A stretch of DNA of 64,000 bases from Myxococcaceae bacterium (lineage in GTDB: Bacteria > Myxococcota > Myxococcia > Myxococcales > Myxococcaceae): assembly GCA_025459425.1 (NCBI GenBank), contig JALOQF010000007.1, positions 1 through 64,000 of the forward strand, written 5' to 3'. Both the position numbers and the translations under genes were made by a program. Of this stretch, positions 34,995-44,326 are shown one piece after another. Every line of letters begins with the position of its first letter. Position 1 is the stretch's first letter. The notes beneath the pieces are model-generated. The model had not been told where the DNA came from. It was given only the letters and a program-made list of their open reading frames with translations, and searched no databases.

Positions 34995-35774
34995 GTGACG
35001 AACGCGGTCGAGGCGAGGGGGCTCATCAAACGCTTCGGTGACTTCACCGCCGTCGACGGGCTCGACCTCACCATTCCGACCGGCAGCTTCTATGCCTTCC
35101 TCGGGCCCAACGGCGCTGGCAAGTCCACCACCATCTCGATGTTGACGGGCATCTACGCGCCCGACGGCGGCACGCTCTCGCTGCTGGGGCTCGACGCGGT
35201 GAAAGAGCCCCTCGCGGTGAAGTCGCGCATCGGCGTGGTGCCCGAGGAGCTGTCCCTCTTCGAGCGCCTCACCGGCCGCCAGTACCTCACCTTCTGCGGC
35301 CGCATGCACGGGCTGCCGGGCGACGAGTCCGAGGCGCGGGCCGACGAGCTGCTCACGCTGACGGAGCTCTCGTACAAGGCCGGCGCGCTGGTGGCCGAGT
35401 ACTCGAAGGGCATGCGGCGGCGCCTCGCCATCGCGGCGGCGCTGGTGCACGCGCCCGACCTCGTCTTCCTCGACGAGCCCTTCGAGGGCATCGACGTCAT
35501 CGCCGCCGGCGTCATTCGCGAGCTGCTCTCGGAGCTCTCGCGCCGCGGCGTCACCCTGCTGCTCACCACCCACGTGCTCGAGATTGCGGAGCGCCTCGCC
35601 ACCCACGCCGGCATCATTCGTGCGGGCAAGGTGGTGGACGAGGGGCCGGTGGCCGAGTTGGTGGCGCGCAACGGCGTCTCGTCGCTCGAGGCGGTGTTCG
35701 AGAAGCGCATCGGCGTGCCAGTGGCGCGCGACGCGTCGTTGTCCTTCTACGGAGCGCGCGCGCGTGGCGCGTGA
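34995..35774 (+). CDS. ABC transporter ATP-binding protein (ABC-2 type)
   Basis: 259 residues, GTG 34995. Walker A FLGPNGAGKSTTISML, signature EYSKGMRRRLAIAAAL (a YSKGM form used in ABC-2 export systems), Walker B LVFLDEPFEGID and H-loop LLTTHVLEIAERLATHAG. It powers the permease encoded next, with which it overlaps by 11 bp (stop 35774, next start 35764). The substrate is not predictable; ABC-2 systems export polysaccharides, peptides or drugs. Confidence 0.92.
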   Translation: MTNAVEARGLIKRFGDFTAVDGLDLTIPTGSFYAFLGPNGAGKSTTISMLTGIYAPDGGTLSLLGLDAVKEPLAVKSRIGVVPEELSLFERLTGRQYLTFCGRMHGLPGDESEARADELLTLTELSYKAGALVAEYSKGMRRRLAIAAALVHAPDLVFLDEPFEGIDVIAAGVIRELLSELSRRGVTLLLTTHVLEIAERLATHAGIIRAGKVVDEGPVAELVARNGVSSLEAVFEKRIGVPVARDASLSFYGARARGA

Positions 35775-37425
35775 CGTGCTGAAGCCGCCGTCGTTCCTGG
35801 AGCACCTGGTGCTGCTGTGGCGGCTGCGGCTCACCATCGGGCTCAACCGCTCGACGGGGCGGCACCGCTGGCTCTCGGTGGTGGGCTTCGTCGCCTCGGC
35901 GTCTCCGGCGGTCGGCCTCGCTGGCACCTTCTTCCTGGTGATGCACCACCCGGTGGTGCGCGAGAGCGACACGTGGGCCGACTTCCTCGTGCGGCTGCTG
36001 CTCTTCGTCACCAGCGCGACGTGGGTGACGTGGCCGGTGCTGTCGGCGGGCGTCGACGACCACTCGGAGCTCTCTCGCTACGCGGCGTTCCCCATCTCGT
36101 CGTTCCGCTTGATGCTGGCGTCGACGCTGGCCTCGCTCGTCGAGCCGCGCAGCATCGTCTTCACCGCGCCGCTGGTGGGCGCGACGGCTGGCTACCTGCA
36201 CGTGCGGCCGCCCTCGTCGTGGGCGCTGGTGTGGCTCGGGTTCGCTGCCTACGTGCTCTTCAACGCGGCGCTGTCACGGGTGGGGTTGCACCTGATGCTC
36301 AACCTCTTGCGGCAGCAGCGCAGCGCCGAGCTCATCGGCGGCGGCTTCGTGGTGAGCCTGGTGGTGGCCTCGTTCATTCCGCCGGTGGACACCGGGTGGC
36401 TGCTGCACCTCAACGAGGTGGGCGCGGCGGCCGTGCCCGACACCATCATCTCCGACGCGGCGCTGGCGCTCGGGCGCTTCCCCACGGGGTGGTTCGGCCA
36501 TCTCCTGCGCGCGACGTGGGCCGAGCGGAACGACGTGGCGCTGGCCGACGCGCTGGGCACCATCGAGCTCGGCCTGGTGGCGCTGGTGCTGGCGTGGGGC
36601 CTGTTGCTGCAGTTCCACCGCTTCGCGGGCCGGGGCGGCGCGGTGTCGTCTCAGGGCCGCGCAGGCAACCCCTTCACCCGTACGCGCTCGACGTTCCAGA
36701 CGCTGGTGGTGCGCGAGGCGCTCGACCTCTGGAACAACCCGCGCGCGCGGCTGCTGGCAGCGGTGCCCTTCGTGCTGGCGATTCTCTTGAAGCTGCTGTC
36801 GGGCCGCGCGCTCTTCGTCTTCTTCCTCGAAGGCGCGGCGGACGCGTGGGTAATGGGCGGCTTCGCGGTGTACGGCGCCATCGTGTTGTCGTCGACGTTC
36901 TCGCAGAACGCGTTCGCCTACGACGGGCATGGCTTCGTGGTGTTCCTGGCCGCGCCGGTGCCGCTGGGAGACGTGCTGCGCGCGAAGAACGTCGTGCACG
37001 GCGCGGTGGGTGGCGTGATGGCGCTGCTGGTGGTGGCCTTCTACGTGCCGTACTTCCGCGCGGGCTCGGCGGTCGACGTGGGCTGCGCGCTGCTGGCGGT
37101 GGCGGCGCTGGTGCCGGTGTTGCTGGCGGCGGGCAACTTCTTGTCGCTCGTCTTTCCCGTGAAGTTCCACGCGAACCTGAAGCGGCGCGACAAGCTGCCC
37201 TTCGCGGCGTCGATGCTGGGCCTGCTGGCGGCGTCGGTGGGCACCGCGCCCTTCGTGGCGGCGCTGAAGGCGTGCGGGAAAGCGGCTCCGACGGTGACGA
37301 CGCTGGGGGTGCTGGCGCTGGCGGCCGTGGGCGCGTGGCTGGTGTACGCGGTGACGCTGCCAGTGGCGCTCGGGCTGCTCGAGAAGCGGCGTGAGGTGGT
37401 GCTGCGGGCCGTCACCCGGGAGTGA
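35764..37425 (+). CDS. ABC-2-type transporter permease
   Basis: 553 residues, GTG 35764. Many transmembrane helices: WLSVVGFVASASPAVGLAGT, FGFAAYVLF-like segments, LGLVALVLAWGLLLQF, LLAAVPFVLAILLKLL, VGGVMALLVVAFYVPYF, VALAVAALVPVLLAAG-like and LALAAVGAWLVYAVTLPVAL. The very long permease and its gene pair suggest a myxobacterial ABC-2 exporter of unknown cargo. The last 36 codons (37318-37425) occur again at 50920-51027 as a 108-bp direct repeat; see the finding on the 13.6-kb block. Confidence 0.85.
   Translation: MARDVLKPPSFLEHLVLLWRLRLTIGLNRSTGRHRWLSVVGFVASASPAVGLAGTFFLVMHHPVVRESDTWADFLVRLLLFVTSATWVTWPVLSAGVDDHSELSRYAAFPISSFRLMLASTLASLVEPRSIVFTAPLVGATAGYLHVRPPSSWALVWLGFAAYVLFNAALSRVGLHLMLNLLRQQRSAELIGGGFVVSLVVASFIPPVDTGWLLHLNEVGAAAVPDTIISDAALALGRFPTGWFGHLLRATWAERNDVALADALGTIELGLVALVLAWGLLLQFHRFAGRGGAVSSQGRAGNPFTRTRSTFQTLVVREALDLWNNPRARLLAAVPFVLAILLKLLSGRALFVFFLEGAADAWVMGGFAVYGAIVLSSTFSQNAFAYDGHGFVVFLAAPVPLGDVLRAKNVVHGAVGGVMALLVVAFYVPYFRAGSAVDVGCALLAVAALVPVLLAAGNFLSLVFPVKFHANLKRRDKLPFAASMLGLLAASVGTAPFVAALKACGKAAPTVTTLGVLALAAVGAWLVYAVTLPVALGLLEKRREVVLRAVTRE
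37318..37425 (+). repeat. Direct repeat, left copy (permease 3' end)
   Basis: 108 bp from ctggcggccgtgggcgcgtg to the permease stop codon. It aligns without gaps to 50920-51027 with 6 mismatches (94 percent identical): four synonymous, two conservative (Val/Ala, Leu/Val). Similarity ends sharply on the left and soon after the stop on the right. Distance 13,602 bp, same orientation. Confidence 0.9.
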
Positions 37426-37695
37426 GGGTCGCGGCTCGCTGTACCGGCGCGCCGGAAGGGCCTCGTGTCTCCGTTCGTCGGTTCTGGTCGAGCGGAGAGC
37501 GTGACCCGTCCTCCCCCGGGCGAGCCCCCGGGAGCCGGTCTGGCCTCTTCGCCCGGGCTGCGAGTCCGCTCGACGGCCGCGGCGCCGCGGTTGCGTCGTG
37601 GAGTGGACGCAGGTCGGGCTGGTGACGAGCGGTACCTTGACCGCCACGCTCGCAAACGGTGGCATCGTCTCGGGCTCGTTTGCGGTGCAGTGAGC

Positions 37696-38652
37696 TCACC
37701 CACCGGGGCGCTGCACGGTGCCTTCACACGCGCGATAGACCCGCTCGAGCAGCGCTCGCTGCGCAGGCGTTCCGGTCAGGTCGACGCCGATCGAGGGGCG
37801 GGGCGTCTCGAGCCGGTGGGCGACGAGGCCCTGTAGCTCGGCATGCCCCCCCAGTGGGCCGAAGTCGATGCGGAGCTTCAGGTGCGTGCCCACGCGCAGC
37901 TCCGGCGCGGTCACCAGCAGCCCGCCCGGCGAGATGTTGATGGCACGGCACAGGCGTGAGCCGGCGCCGATCATCACCACGGTCGGGAAGTCGCAGGGCA
38001 ACCGCGGCATCCCCCGGTGCTCTTCGGCACGGGCCGCTACTGACGGAGGAACCACCTCTGAGAAGACCCACCGCTCGGTCGCCGCAAACGAGGGGACGCC
38101 CCGCCCGTCCAGAGGGAGGCGGCTCAGGTCCGTCAGCCGGCCCCAGCTCCATGTTGCGGCCTGCTCGTGGCCGCGAGCGTCGAGGCTCTCGATGCGGCCA
38201 CTCCGTCGGAACGCCCGCACGTGGTCGATGAGCTCGTCGAGGAACCGTCCGCTGGCCGCCCCTGAAACCCGGCCGGGCCGCTCCGAAAGCCCCAGGAAGG
38301 TGCGTCGCAATGTGAACTCGCCGAGCTGGTCGGGTCGAACGACGTCGACGACTCCCATGCGGAACGAGCTGCACCAGCGGGCCTCCTTCGTGTCGGCGCT
38401 CGCCAACACCACCGGCCGGTCCCCATGGCCCATCGCCTCGAGGTGAAGCAGCGCCGCCGTGAGGTCGGCGGGGCGCTCCGCGACCACCACGTAGGCCGAC
38501 ACGCCGATGAACTGCAGCCGCTCGTGCAGGTCGGCTTCGTCCAGCCCGTGCGCCGAGCAATCGAGCCACGGCGCTGCGATTCGTTTCGCGAGGTCGGTGG
38601 CGAACCCGCTGTTTCGCGCGAGGACACCGCACCGCCGGGGTTGAAGACGCAT
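37696..38652 (-). CDS. Pseudo-receiver protein with PilZ domain
   Basis: 318 residues. The N-terminal 120 residues have a receiver-like alternation of strands and helices (RLQPRRCGVLARNSGFATDL, VSAYVVVAERPADLTAALLH, RPVVLASADTKEARWC) but no obvious phosphorylatable Asp in the canonical position. The middle is helical (RFLDELIDHVRAFRRSGR). The C-terminus looks PilZ-like: RAINISPGGLLVTAPELRVG, HLKLRIDFGPLGGHAELQGL (D/NxSxxG pattern), preceded by FPTVVMIGAG. PilZ domains bind c-di-GMP, but the N-terminal Arg pair (RxxxR) is not evident, so ligand binding is uncertain. Divergent from 38809. Confidence 0.65.
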   Translation of the reverse strand: MRLQPRRCGVLARNSGFATDLAKRIAAPWLDCSAHGLDEADLHERLQFIGVSAYVVVAERPADLTAALLHLEAMGHGDRPVVLASADTKEARWCSSFRMGVVDVVRPDQLGEFTLRRTFLGLSERPGRVSGAASGRFLDELIDHVRAFRRSGRIESLDARGHEQAATWSWGRLTDLSRLPLDGRGVPSFAATERWVFSEVVPPSVAARAEEHRGMPRLPCDFPTVVMIGAGSRLCRAINISPGGLLVTAPELRVGTHLKLRIDFGPLGGHAELQGLVAHRLETPRPSIGVDLTGTPAQRALLERVYRACEGTVQRPGG

Positions 38653-38808
38653 GGCAACACTCTTGACATGCTGGTGCGTGGCTTCAATTCGGGCAGACCC
38701 TCACCTCGCTCCCGAGGTCATGAGTCGCTGGTGACCCCGTGGTGTCCCCCGGCGGTCGGGGCTCTCGCCAATTCCAGAACCGACTCCGGCATCGCTACCG
38801 TCGCCGCA

Positions 38809-39126
38809 ATGCCCGAAGAGCCCACCTCAGTGACGCTTCGCCTCCTCGTGAACGAGTACGGTCGCGTCGTGGCCTGCCATGGCCCTTCGTTCATGCGCTT
38901 ACGTGACGTGCTCCTGCGCCAGCCGCTGCATCGGCTGCTCGGGCGCAGGCTCACCGAGCTGACCGGCGCCAGGGCCGCGATGCCGTGCTGGTTTTCGATG
39001 CCCTCACGGGCCTCGGTCCGCGTGTTGGCATGGGCCGAGGAGCCCTCGCTGCTGGCGCGGAGCTGGGTCAGCATCAGTGAGGTCGGCCAGGAGGGGTGGG
39101 TGCATGGTCTTCATCGCCTTTCGTGA
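38809..39126 (+). CDS. Hypothetical protein (possibly PAS-like)
   Basis: 105 residues from ATG 38809. TLRLLVNEYGRVVACHGP, RLRDVLLRQPLHRLLGRRLT and RASVRVLAWAEEPSLLARS suggest a small alpha/beta domain, perhaps PAS-like, but I cannot prove it. Overlaps the next gene by 23 bp. Start of a rightward group (38809-43541) within the signalling block. Confidence 0.5.
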   Translation: MPEEPTSVTLRLLVNEYGRVVACHGPSFMRLRDVLLRQPLHRLLGRRLTELTGARAAMPCWFSMPSRASVRVLAWAEEPSLLARSWVSISEVGQEGWVHGLHRLS

Positions 39127-39499
39127 TGCCTCTGGCCGGTTCCGGGCGCGAGTGCCGTCGAGCTGGCGCATCGACCATCACCCGGAGGGCGCGACCGTCT
39201 TCAGCGACCAGCGATGGTTCGAGCAGGTCTCGGTTTCCGTGACGGCGGTCGCCGGGCCGCCTGGTGCCACGTGCTGGAGGCCGCTGCTCGACTTCCCGGA
39301 CATCCTGCACGAACTCGGGGGCGGCTCGCTGGCGCGGACGTGGAACGGGGTTCATGGTGCGTCTCTGTTCGTCGTCACCCACACGTTTCCCGCGCTGTGG
39401 GGGGCGCTGCCCCGAGACCAGGTCACGCTGCTGCTGACCACGCTCGAGTTCAGCGGAGCACCCGCACCGCCACCCGCCCTGCCGACGCTTCACGCGTGA
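39104..39499 (+). CDS. Hypothetical protein
   Basis: 131 residues from ATG 39104 (gaggggtgg upstream is a possible Shine-Dalgarno). GRFRARVPSSWRIDHHPEG, VSVSVTAVAGPPGATCW and LFVVTHTFPALW recall small beta-sandwich stress proteins with the pattern G-x-F-x-x-x-x-P-x-x-W; the PsbP-like fold is a guess. Function unknown. Confidence 0.5.
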   Translation: MVFIAFRDASGRFRARVPSSWRIDHHPEGATVFSDQRWFEQVSVSVTAVAGPPGATCWRPLLDFPDILHELGGGSLARTWNGVHGASLFVVTHTFPALWGALPRDQVTLLLTTLEFSGAPAPPPALPTLHA

Positions 39500-39716
39500 A
39501 CTCGGGTGGAGGACAGGTCGGCGGCCTCCGATGCGAACCCGAACGCGGGCTTCCCCGAATGGTTGACTTCGTGCCTGGTGCGTCATGCTTCTGCTCGATG
39601 TCCCATCTCGTGCCGGCCGGTTCCACCGAGTCATGCCCGGAGCTGGCCGAGCGGTTCGCGAGCGCGAGGCAGGGGGCTGATGACTGCTTCGGTAAGGGGC
39701 CAGCCGGGGAGGTGAC

Positions 39717-41432
39717 GTGAGGGTCGGTGCGCGGGTGTTCCTGACGGTGGAGCGTGCGTCGCTGCGGCTGGCGCTCGAACAGAAGCTGGCCGGGGGCGGC
39801 TACGAATGGTGTGGACCTGCGCTGGCCGATGAGTCGCGCCCCGACGTCTGGCTCAGCGACCTGCGGGACCCCCAGCGCGCGGGGGAGGTGGCCCGCGCGC
39901 TCCGAGCACTGGTGGGTCGGCCGATTCCGCTCATCGTGCTCGCGGCCCCGGCGGATGCGCTCGACGTCCTGCGAACGCACGAGGCGACCTTCGTGGTGAC
40001 GACCCCGCTGCGCTGGTGTCAGCTCGAGGTCGCCATCGAGGCGGCGCTTCGAGATGTCAAGGCCCGTCAGGGCGAGGTGCGGCGACTCGCGCAGCTGCAC
40101 CAACGCCTCGGCTACCGCTCGATGCTCGTCGACGGCGACGGCGCCGCGAGGGACCCGCTGGCGGACCAGGCCGGGTTCCACGCGCTCTCCGACCGTTTCG
40201 AAGTCGAGCTCTTCACGATGGACGACGAGGTGGCGCCGGCCCTCCTCCGTGACCGCGCGTCGGACCAACTCGTCGAGGGCGTCGTCGCGCGCACGCGCCC
40301 GCACGAGGCGCTTCACTGGCTCGTCTTTCGCGAGGCCCTCGACGTTGGCCGTGAGCGCGAGCTGCTCGACTTCGCGGCACGCCACACGGCCGTGGGAGCG
40401 CTCGCCGCAGGGGTCGTGCACGAGGCGAGCGATCCCCTGGCCTACCTGCAGGCCAACCTCAACTACGCCGCCGACGTCCTCCGCTCCGAAGGGTACGGAG
40501 GCGAACTGCCACAAGCCCTCGAGGACGCGCGCGACGGCGCTGGCCGCATCGCGTCTCTCCTTGGCGACCTGCGCGAATTCCTCGGGCAGCACCCGGAGCG
40601 CAGCCGGCCCCTCGACGTGCACGACCTGCTGGCGTTCGCGATGCGCGTCACATCGCAAGAATGGAAGCACCGCGCCGCCGTGGTGGTGAGCCCCGGCCCG
40701 GCGCCCCTCGTCGTCAGCTCGCCCGTTCGGCTCTCGCAGGTGTTCATCAACCTGCTCATCGTCGCGGGCAAGCTCGTGGTGTTCGCCGACACGCCCGCGG
40801 CGCGGCTCGAGGTCGCGACCGGTGAGGCGCCCGGCGGTGCGCTCGAGGTTCGCGTGTCGGTGAGGTGTCCGTGCGGGGCCGGTGCGGCCACGATGCGCCA
40901 CGCCCTGCGCCGCTACCTCGACCGAGCCGCAACCATCGGTGACTTTGCGAGCATCGGGCTCGCGGTCGCTCACGCCATCACGGTCGACCTCGGCGGCGAC
41001 TTCTCGGTGGACGCCGGCGAGACGTGGTTCGAGGTGCGGGTGACGGTGCCCGGCCTTGGCTCCACGCCGCTGCGCACCCACCCGCCACGCGTGCTGTGGG
41101 TCGGCCCCGCCTTCGAGTCGGTCGAGCTGCGCCGGCAGCTCCTCGCCTGCGAGGACGAGGGCGCATGGATGCCCACGGTGTCGTCGGCTGACGAGCGCGT
41201 TCGGGCGCGTACCTTCGACCTCGTCTTCGTCGCCTCGGCCAGTGAAGGGCACTCGCTGCGCCGCACCCTCGACGTGCAGCCCTTCTCGGTCGTGGCCGAG
41301 AGCGGCGCGCTCGAGTCGGGCCACTGGTACGTGCGCTCGGGCGCGGCCCTCGAGCCCCTCGCGTGGTTCGCGCGCCGTCGCCGTTCGGGTGCGGCCTCGC
41401 CCGTCGACGAGCCGCAGCGCGAGCTCCGCTGA
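39717..41432 (+). CDS. Degenerate histidine kinase flanked by pseudo-receivers
   Basis: 571 residues, GTG 39717. Residues 1-115 look like a receiver (GARVFLTVERASLRLALEQK, RPDVWLSDLRDPQRAG, PLIVLAAPADALDVLR); a helix follows; a HisKA-like region has the H-box AVGALAAGVVHEASDPLAYL; and an ATPase-like domain (RLSQVFINLLIVAGKLVVF, ASIGLAVAHAITVDLGG) lacks the invariant N-box Asn (VAGK instead of NA) and the DxGxG G1 box (CPCGAG). A second receiver-like module (RVLWVGPAFESVELRRQLLA) ends the protein. I infer a pseudokinase that may act as a scaffold or allosteric partner. Whether His-phosphorylation by another kinase occurs is unknown. Confidence 0.75.
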   Translation: MRVGARVFLTVERASLRLALEQKLAGGGYEWCGPALADESRPDVWLSDLRDPQRAGEVARALRALVGRPIPLIVLAAPADALDVLRTHEATFVVTTPLRWCQLEVAIEAALRDVKARQGEVRRLAQLHQRLGYRSMLVDGDGAARDPLADQAGFHALSDRFEVELFTMDDEVAPALLRDRASDQLVEGVVARTRPHEALHWLVFREALDVGRERELLDFAARHTAVGALAAGVVHEASDPLAYLQANLNYAADVLRSEGYGGELPQALEDARDGAGRIASLLGDLREFLGQHPERSRPLDVHDLLAFAMRVTSQEWKHRAAVVVSPGPAPLVVSSPVRLSQVFINLLIVAGKLVVFADTPAARLEVATGEAPGGALEVRVSVRCPCGAGAATMRHALRRYLDRAATIGDFASIGLAVAHAITVDLGGDFSVDAGETWFEVRVTVPGLGSTPLRTHPPRVLWVGPAFESVELRRQLLACEDEGAWMPTVSSADERVRARTFDLVFVASASEGHSLRRTLDVQPFSVVAESGALESGHWYVRSGAALEPLAWFARRRRSGAASPVDEPQRELR

Positions 41433-41564
41433 AGGAAGCGAGGCCACAGCGAGTCGCCGAGCGACACCAACGCCCCGGCGTTCCGTGGGTGATGCGGGTT
41501 TACCCTGATTGAGAAAGGGGTGTTGGGACTGAAAATATTCAGTGCCACAAGATAGCGAGCCCAG

Positions 41565-43541
41565 ATGAGATGTCTTGCCTGCAACCGCGCCGCACTCCAT
41601 TCCTTCTGTGGGGCGTGCGGGCCGGAAGCCCGGTCGTTCCCCGGGTATCAGCTCGTGTCGCTCATCGCACAGGGCGGCGCGCAGGTGTTCCGCGCGCGGC
41701 AGGTCACCCTCGAGCGAGACGTCTGTCTCAAGCGTCTGCTGCCCGCCATCGCCTGTGAACCCACGAACGTCGCGCGCTTCCGGCGAGAGGCGCTCGCGAT
41801 GGCGAAGGTCCAGCACCCGAACGTGGTGGCGATTCACGACGTCGGCGTCGGGCTCGATGGCATGCCCTTCATCGTCATGGACCTCGCGCAGGGAGCCTCG
41901 CTGCGGTCCGTGTTGAAGAGCCAGGCGCCGCTCGCGCCGCTCCGCGCCATCGAGCTGGTCGATCAGGTGCTCGCTGCGCTCGAAGCGACGCACGCGGCGG
42001 GCCTCGTGCACCGCGACCTGAAGCCGACCAACATCATGGTGTCGACGTTGCCCGATGGCCGCGAGTGGTGCTCGGTGCTCGACTTCGGCATCGCGAAGGC
42101 GAACACCGCCGATGAGCCTCTGACCAAGGTCGGCTTCGTGCTCGGCACCCCGGGCTACATGGCGCCCGAGCAGATCCTCGCAGATGACGTCGATGGGCGC
42201 AGCGACCTCTTCTCAGTGGGCGTCATTCTGTTCGAGCTCCTCACGGGCTCACGGCCCTTCAAGGCGGGCACCGACCTCGAGCGCATGCGCCGCACCGTCG
42301 TCGACGAGATTCCCGTGGCGGCGACCCGCGTCGACACGGTGCCTCCGATGCTCGACGTCGTCTGCCGACGAGCGATGGCGCGGGTCGCCGGAGAACGTTT
42401 CGAGTCGGCGGCAGCCTTTCGGGCGGCGCTCGCGGCGGTTCGCTCCTCGTTGACGGCACCTCGCCCCGAGCCCGCGCCTTCGCTCGTCGCGACGTCGCCA
42501 GCCGTCGCCCCCGACCACGCCCCGACGTCGGCGGCGCCGAACGCGACCCTCTCGTCCCTCGTCGACGATGCGAGCCGGGCTCCCTCGGCGCTGGCGCAGT
42601 GGGCGTTGGTCGACCGCTTCGAGCGGCAGGTCCGGTCGGCGCTGAGCTCGGGTGACGTGCAGGCCCTGATGGCGCTTTCCCGGGCGGAAGCGTCGCTCGA
42701 GGCGGTGCTCCCGTATCCCGAGGTCGAGCGCTCCGTCGGCGACCGGCTCGCGAAGGTCATCGTGGACTCGACCGCGAGCGTCATCGCCCTGGCGTCGAAC
42801 CCCCACGGCGCTCCACTGGTCGCCTGGTTGCTCGCGCGGCCGGGGGTCCCCGGGGCCATCGTCCTCGCCAGGAGCCTCACGCAGCTCAACTCCCGGCATC
42901 GTGGCCCCCTCATCGCCCGGCTGTGGCACCTCGACCAGGTCGACGAGGTGGCCTCGGCGCTCGCCAGCGAAGGGCCCGAGGCCGTTCGGTGCGCGGTCGA
43001 GTGCGTCGAGGCGCTGCCCGACCAGCAGAAGGTCAGGCTGGTCTCGGCCTTTCTGCGGTCGCTCGACGAGGCGACCCGGTTGTCGGCGCTCGACGGGCTC
43101 TCGGACTCGCTCGCGCTTCGCGTCTCCGCGCGAATCAGGCCGCTCCTCCGCGACGAGTCGAAGCGCGTTCGCACGGCCGCGATGAGGTGGGTGTTTCGGC
43201 TCGAAGACGAAGGCGCCGTGCCCGAGCTGGGCCGGCTGGTGCGATTGTCGACCGACCCCGAGGAGCGCCTCGCGTCGGCGCGGGTGCTCTCCAGGCTCGG
43301 AGAGGGTGGGCTGGCGACGCTGGTGGACCGGCTGAGCAGCGAGTCGAACCCCGAGGTCGCGCGCGTCATCGCGGAGCTGCTCGTCGCGTCGGGCTGGGTC
43401 GCTGGCTTCGAGCGCGTCGCAGCGCTCGCGAACGACGAGCGGACACCGGCCGCGCAGCGCCGCATCTTCGAGACCGCCTTGAGCCAGGCTCCAGCGGACG
43501 TCACCGAGGCGCCGCCCCTCGTTTCCAGGTCGGCGCTCTAG
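41565..43541 (+). CDS. Ser/Thr protein kinase with C-terminal HEAT-like repeats
   Basis: 658 residues from ATG 41565. A four-Cys zinc ribbon (MRCLACNRAALHSFCGACG) starts the protein, then the kinase domain (about 28-290): YQLVSLIAQGGAQVFRARQV (P-loop with Ala-Gln instead of Met-Gly), VCLKRLLP, HRDLKPTNIM, DFGIAKA and APEQILADD. After a linker, residues about 350-658 are repetitive helices of HEAT/Armadillo type (LSALDGLSDSLALRVSARIR, VRTAAMRWVFRLEDEGAV, ERLASARVLSRLGEGGLATL), a protein-interaction solenoid. No transmembrane segment. It follows the degenerate histidine kinase by 132 bp (an AT-rich stretch, possible promoter, near 41535). Confidence 0.9.
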   Translation: MRCLACNRAALHSFCGACGPEARSFPGYQLVSLIAQGGAQVFRARQVTLERDVCLKRLLPAIACEPTNVARFRREALAMAKVQHPNVVAIHDVGVGLDGMPFIVMDLAQGASLRSVLKSQAPLAPLRAIELVDQVLAALEATHAAGLVHRDLKPTNIMVSTLPDGREWCSVLDFGIAKANTADEPLTKVGFVLGTPGYMAPEQILADDVDGRSDLFSVGVILFELLTGSRPFKAGTDLERMRRTVVDEIPVAATRVDTVPPMLDVVCRRAMARVAGERFESAAAFRAALAAVRSSLTAPRPEPAPSLVATSPAVAPDHAPTSAAPNATLSSLVDDASRAPSALAQWALVDRFERQVRSALSSGDVQALMALSRAEASLEAVLPYPEVERSVGDRLAKVIVDSTASVIALASNPHGAPLVAWLLARPGVPGAIVLARSLTQLNSRHRGPLIARLWHLDQVDEVASALASEGPEAVRCAVECVEALPDQQKVRLVSAFLRSLDEATRLSALDGLSDSLALRVSARIRPLLRDESKRVRTAAMRWVFRLEDEGAVPELGRLVRLSTDPEERLASARVLSRLGEGGLATLVDRLSSESNPEVARVIAELLVASGWVAGFERVAALANDERTPAAQRRIFETALSQAPADVTEAPPLVSRSAL

Positions 43542-43560
43542 GCCGGGTTCGCGCCGAGGT

Positions 43561-44274
43561 TCATTCGCGGCCGGCGGCGAGGCGCGCGCGAGAGGGCGGG
43601 CTGCCGCGGAGCCCCTCGCGCCCACGGGCTGGTTCGCGCACGTCCATCGAGCCCGCCCCGCCGCGGCCGTCGACGACCCGCAGGGCCAGTTCTGCAGACG
43701 AGCGGGCGCCCATCTTGTGCATCACCCTCGACCGGTGCACCTCGATGGTCTTCACGCTGATGCCGAGCCGATCAGCCATCTCCTTGTTGGTGAGGCCCTC
43801 GAGCACCAGCTCGAGCACGTCGCCCTCGCGTGCGGTCAGCTGCTTGAGCCGGTTCGAGCTCTCGAGGTGGCGAGCCTCGGTCTCGAGCCGTGCCCGGTCC
43901 TGCTCGAGTGCGCGCTGTACGGCCTCCATCACCTGCGCGCCGCTGAAGGGCTTCTCGATGAGGTCGACCGCGCCCGACTTGAAGGCGCGCACCGCCAGCT
44001 TGAGGTCACCGAAGGCCGTGAGAATGATGAACGGGGAGCGCCAGCCTCGGCCGCGCGCCTCTTCGAGCACCGCGATGCCGTTCATCTCCGGCATGCACAC
44101 GTCACACAGCACGCAGGCGGGGTGGTTGGGCGGCGGGAGCAGGAGGAAGCTCTTCGGCGAGTTGAGGTGCCTGGCCTCGAGGCCCACGCTCGACAGCAGG
44201 TAGCGCAGCGCACCGCCCGCAGCGTCATCGTCATCGAGAATGTAGACGCGGGGTGGCTCGAGAACGCGGGACAT
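43561..44274 (-). CDS. FixJ/NarL-type response regulator
   Basis: 237 residues. The receiver (PRVYILDDDDAAGGALRYLL, VLCDVCMPEMNGIAVLEEA with phospho-acceptor Asp, FIILTAFGDLKLAVRAFKSG, LIEKPFSGAQ) has all conserved residues. A coiled linker (EQDRARLETEARHLESS) leads to a LuxR-type helix-turn-helix (QLTAREGDVLELVLEGLTNK, MADRLGISVKTIEVHRSRVM). FixJ-like, so it activates transcription when phosphorylated; the likely partner is a histidine kinase of this block. Divergent from the isochorismatase-like gene at 44384, with a palindrome between them. Confidence 0.93.
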   Translation of the reverse strand: MSRVLEPPRVYILDDDDAAGGALRYLLSSVGLEARHLNSPKSFLLLPPPNHPACVLCDVCMPEMNGIAVLEEARGRGWRSPFIILTAFGDLKLAVRAFKSGAVDLIEKPFSGAQVMEAVQRALEQDRARLETEARHLESSNRLKQLTAREGDVLELVLEGLTNKEMADRLGISVKTIEVHRSRVMHKMGARSSAELALRVVDGRGGAGSMDVREPARGREGLRGSPPSRARLAAGRE

Positions 44275-44326
44275 GCGCGGAGGTTAAGGGGCCTTCCTGG
44301 TCCTTCGCCACGCGGGTTGTTCCGAC

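Noticed and set aside
39450-42011. An 853-residue minus-strand frame
   Set aside because: Antisense to the degenerate histidine kinase and the start of the HEAT-repeat kinase; rich in Arg/His/Gly as shadows of GC-rich genes are, with no motifs.
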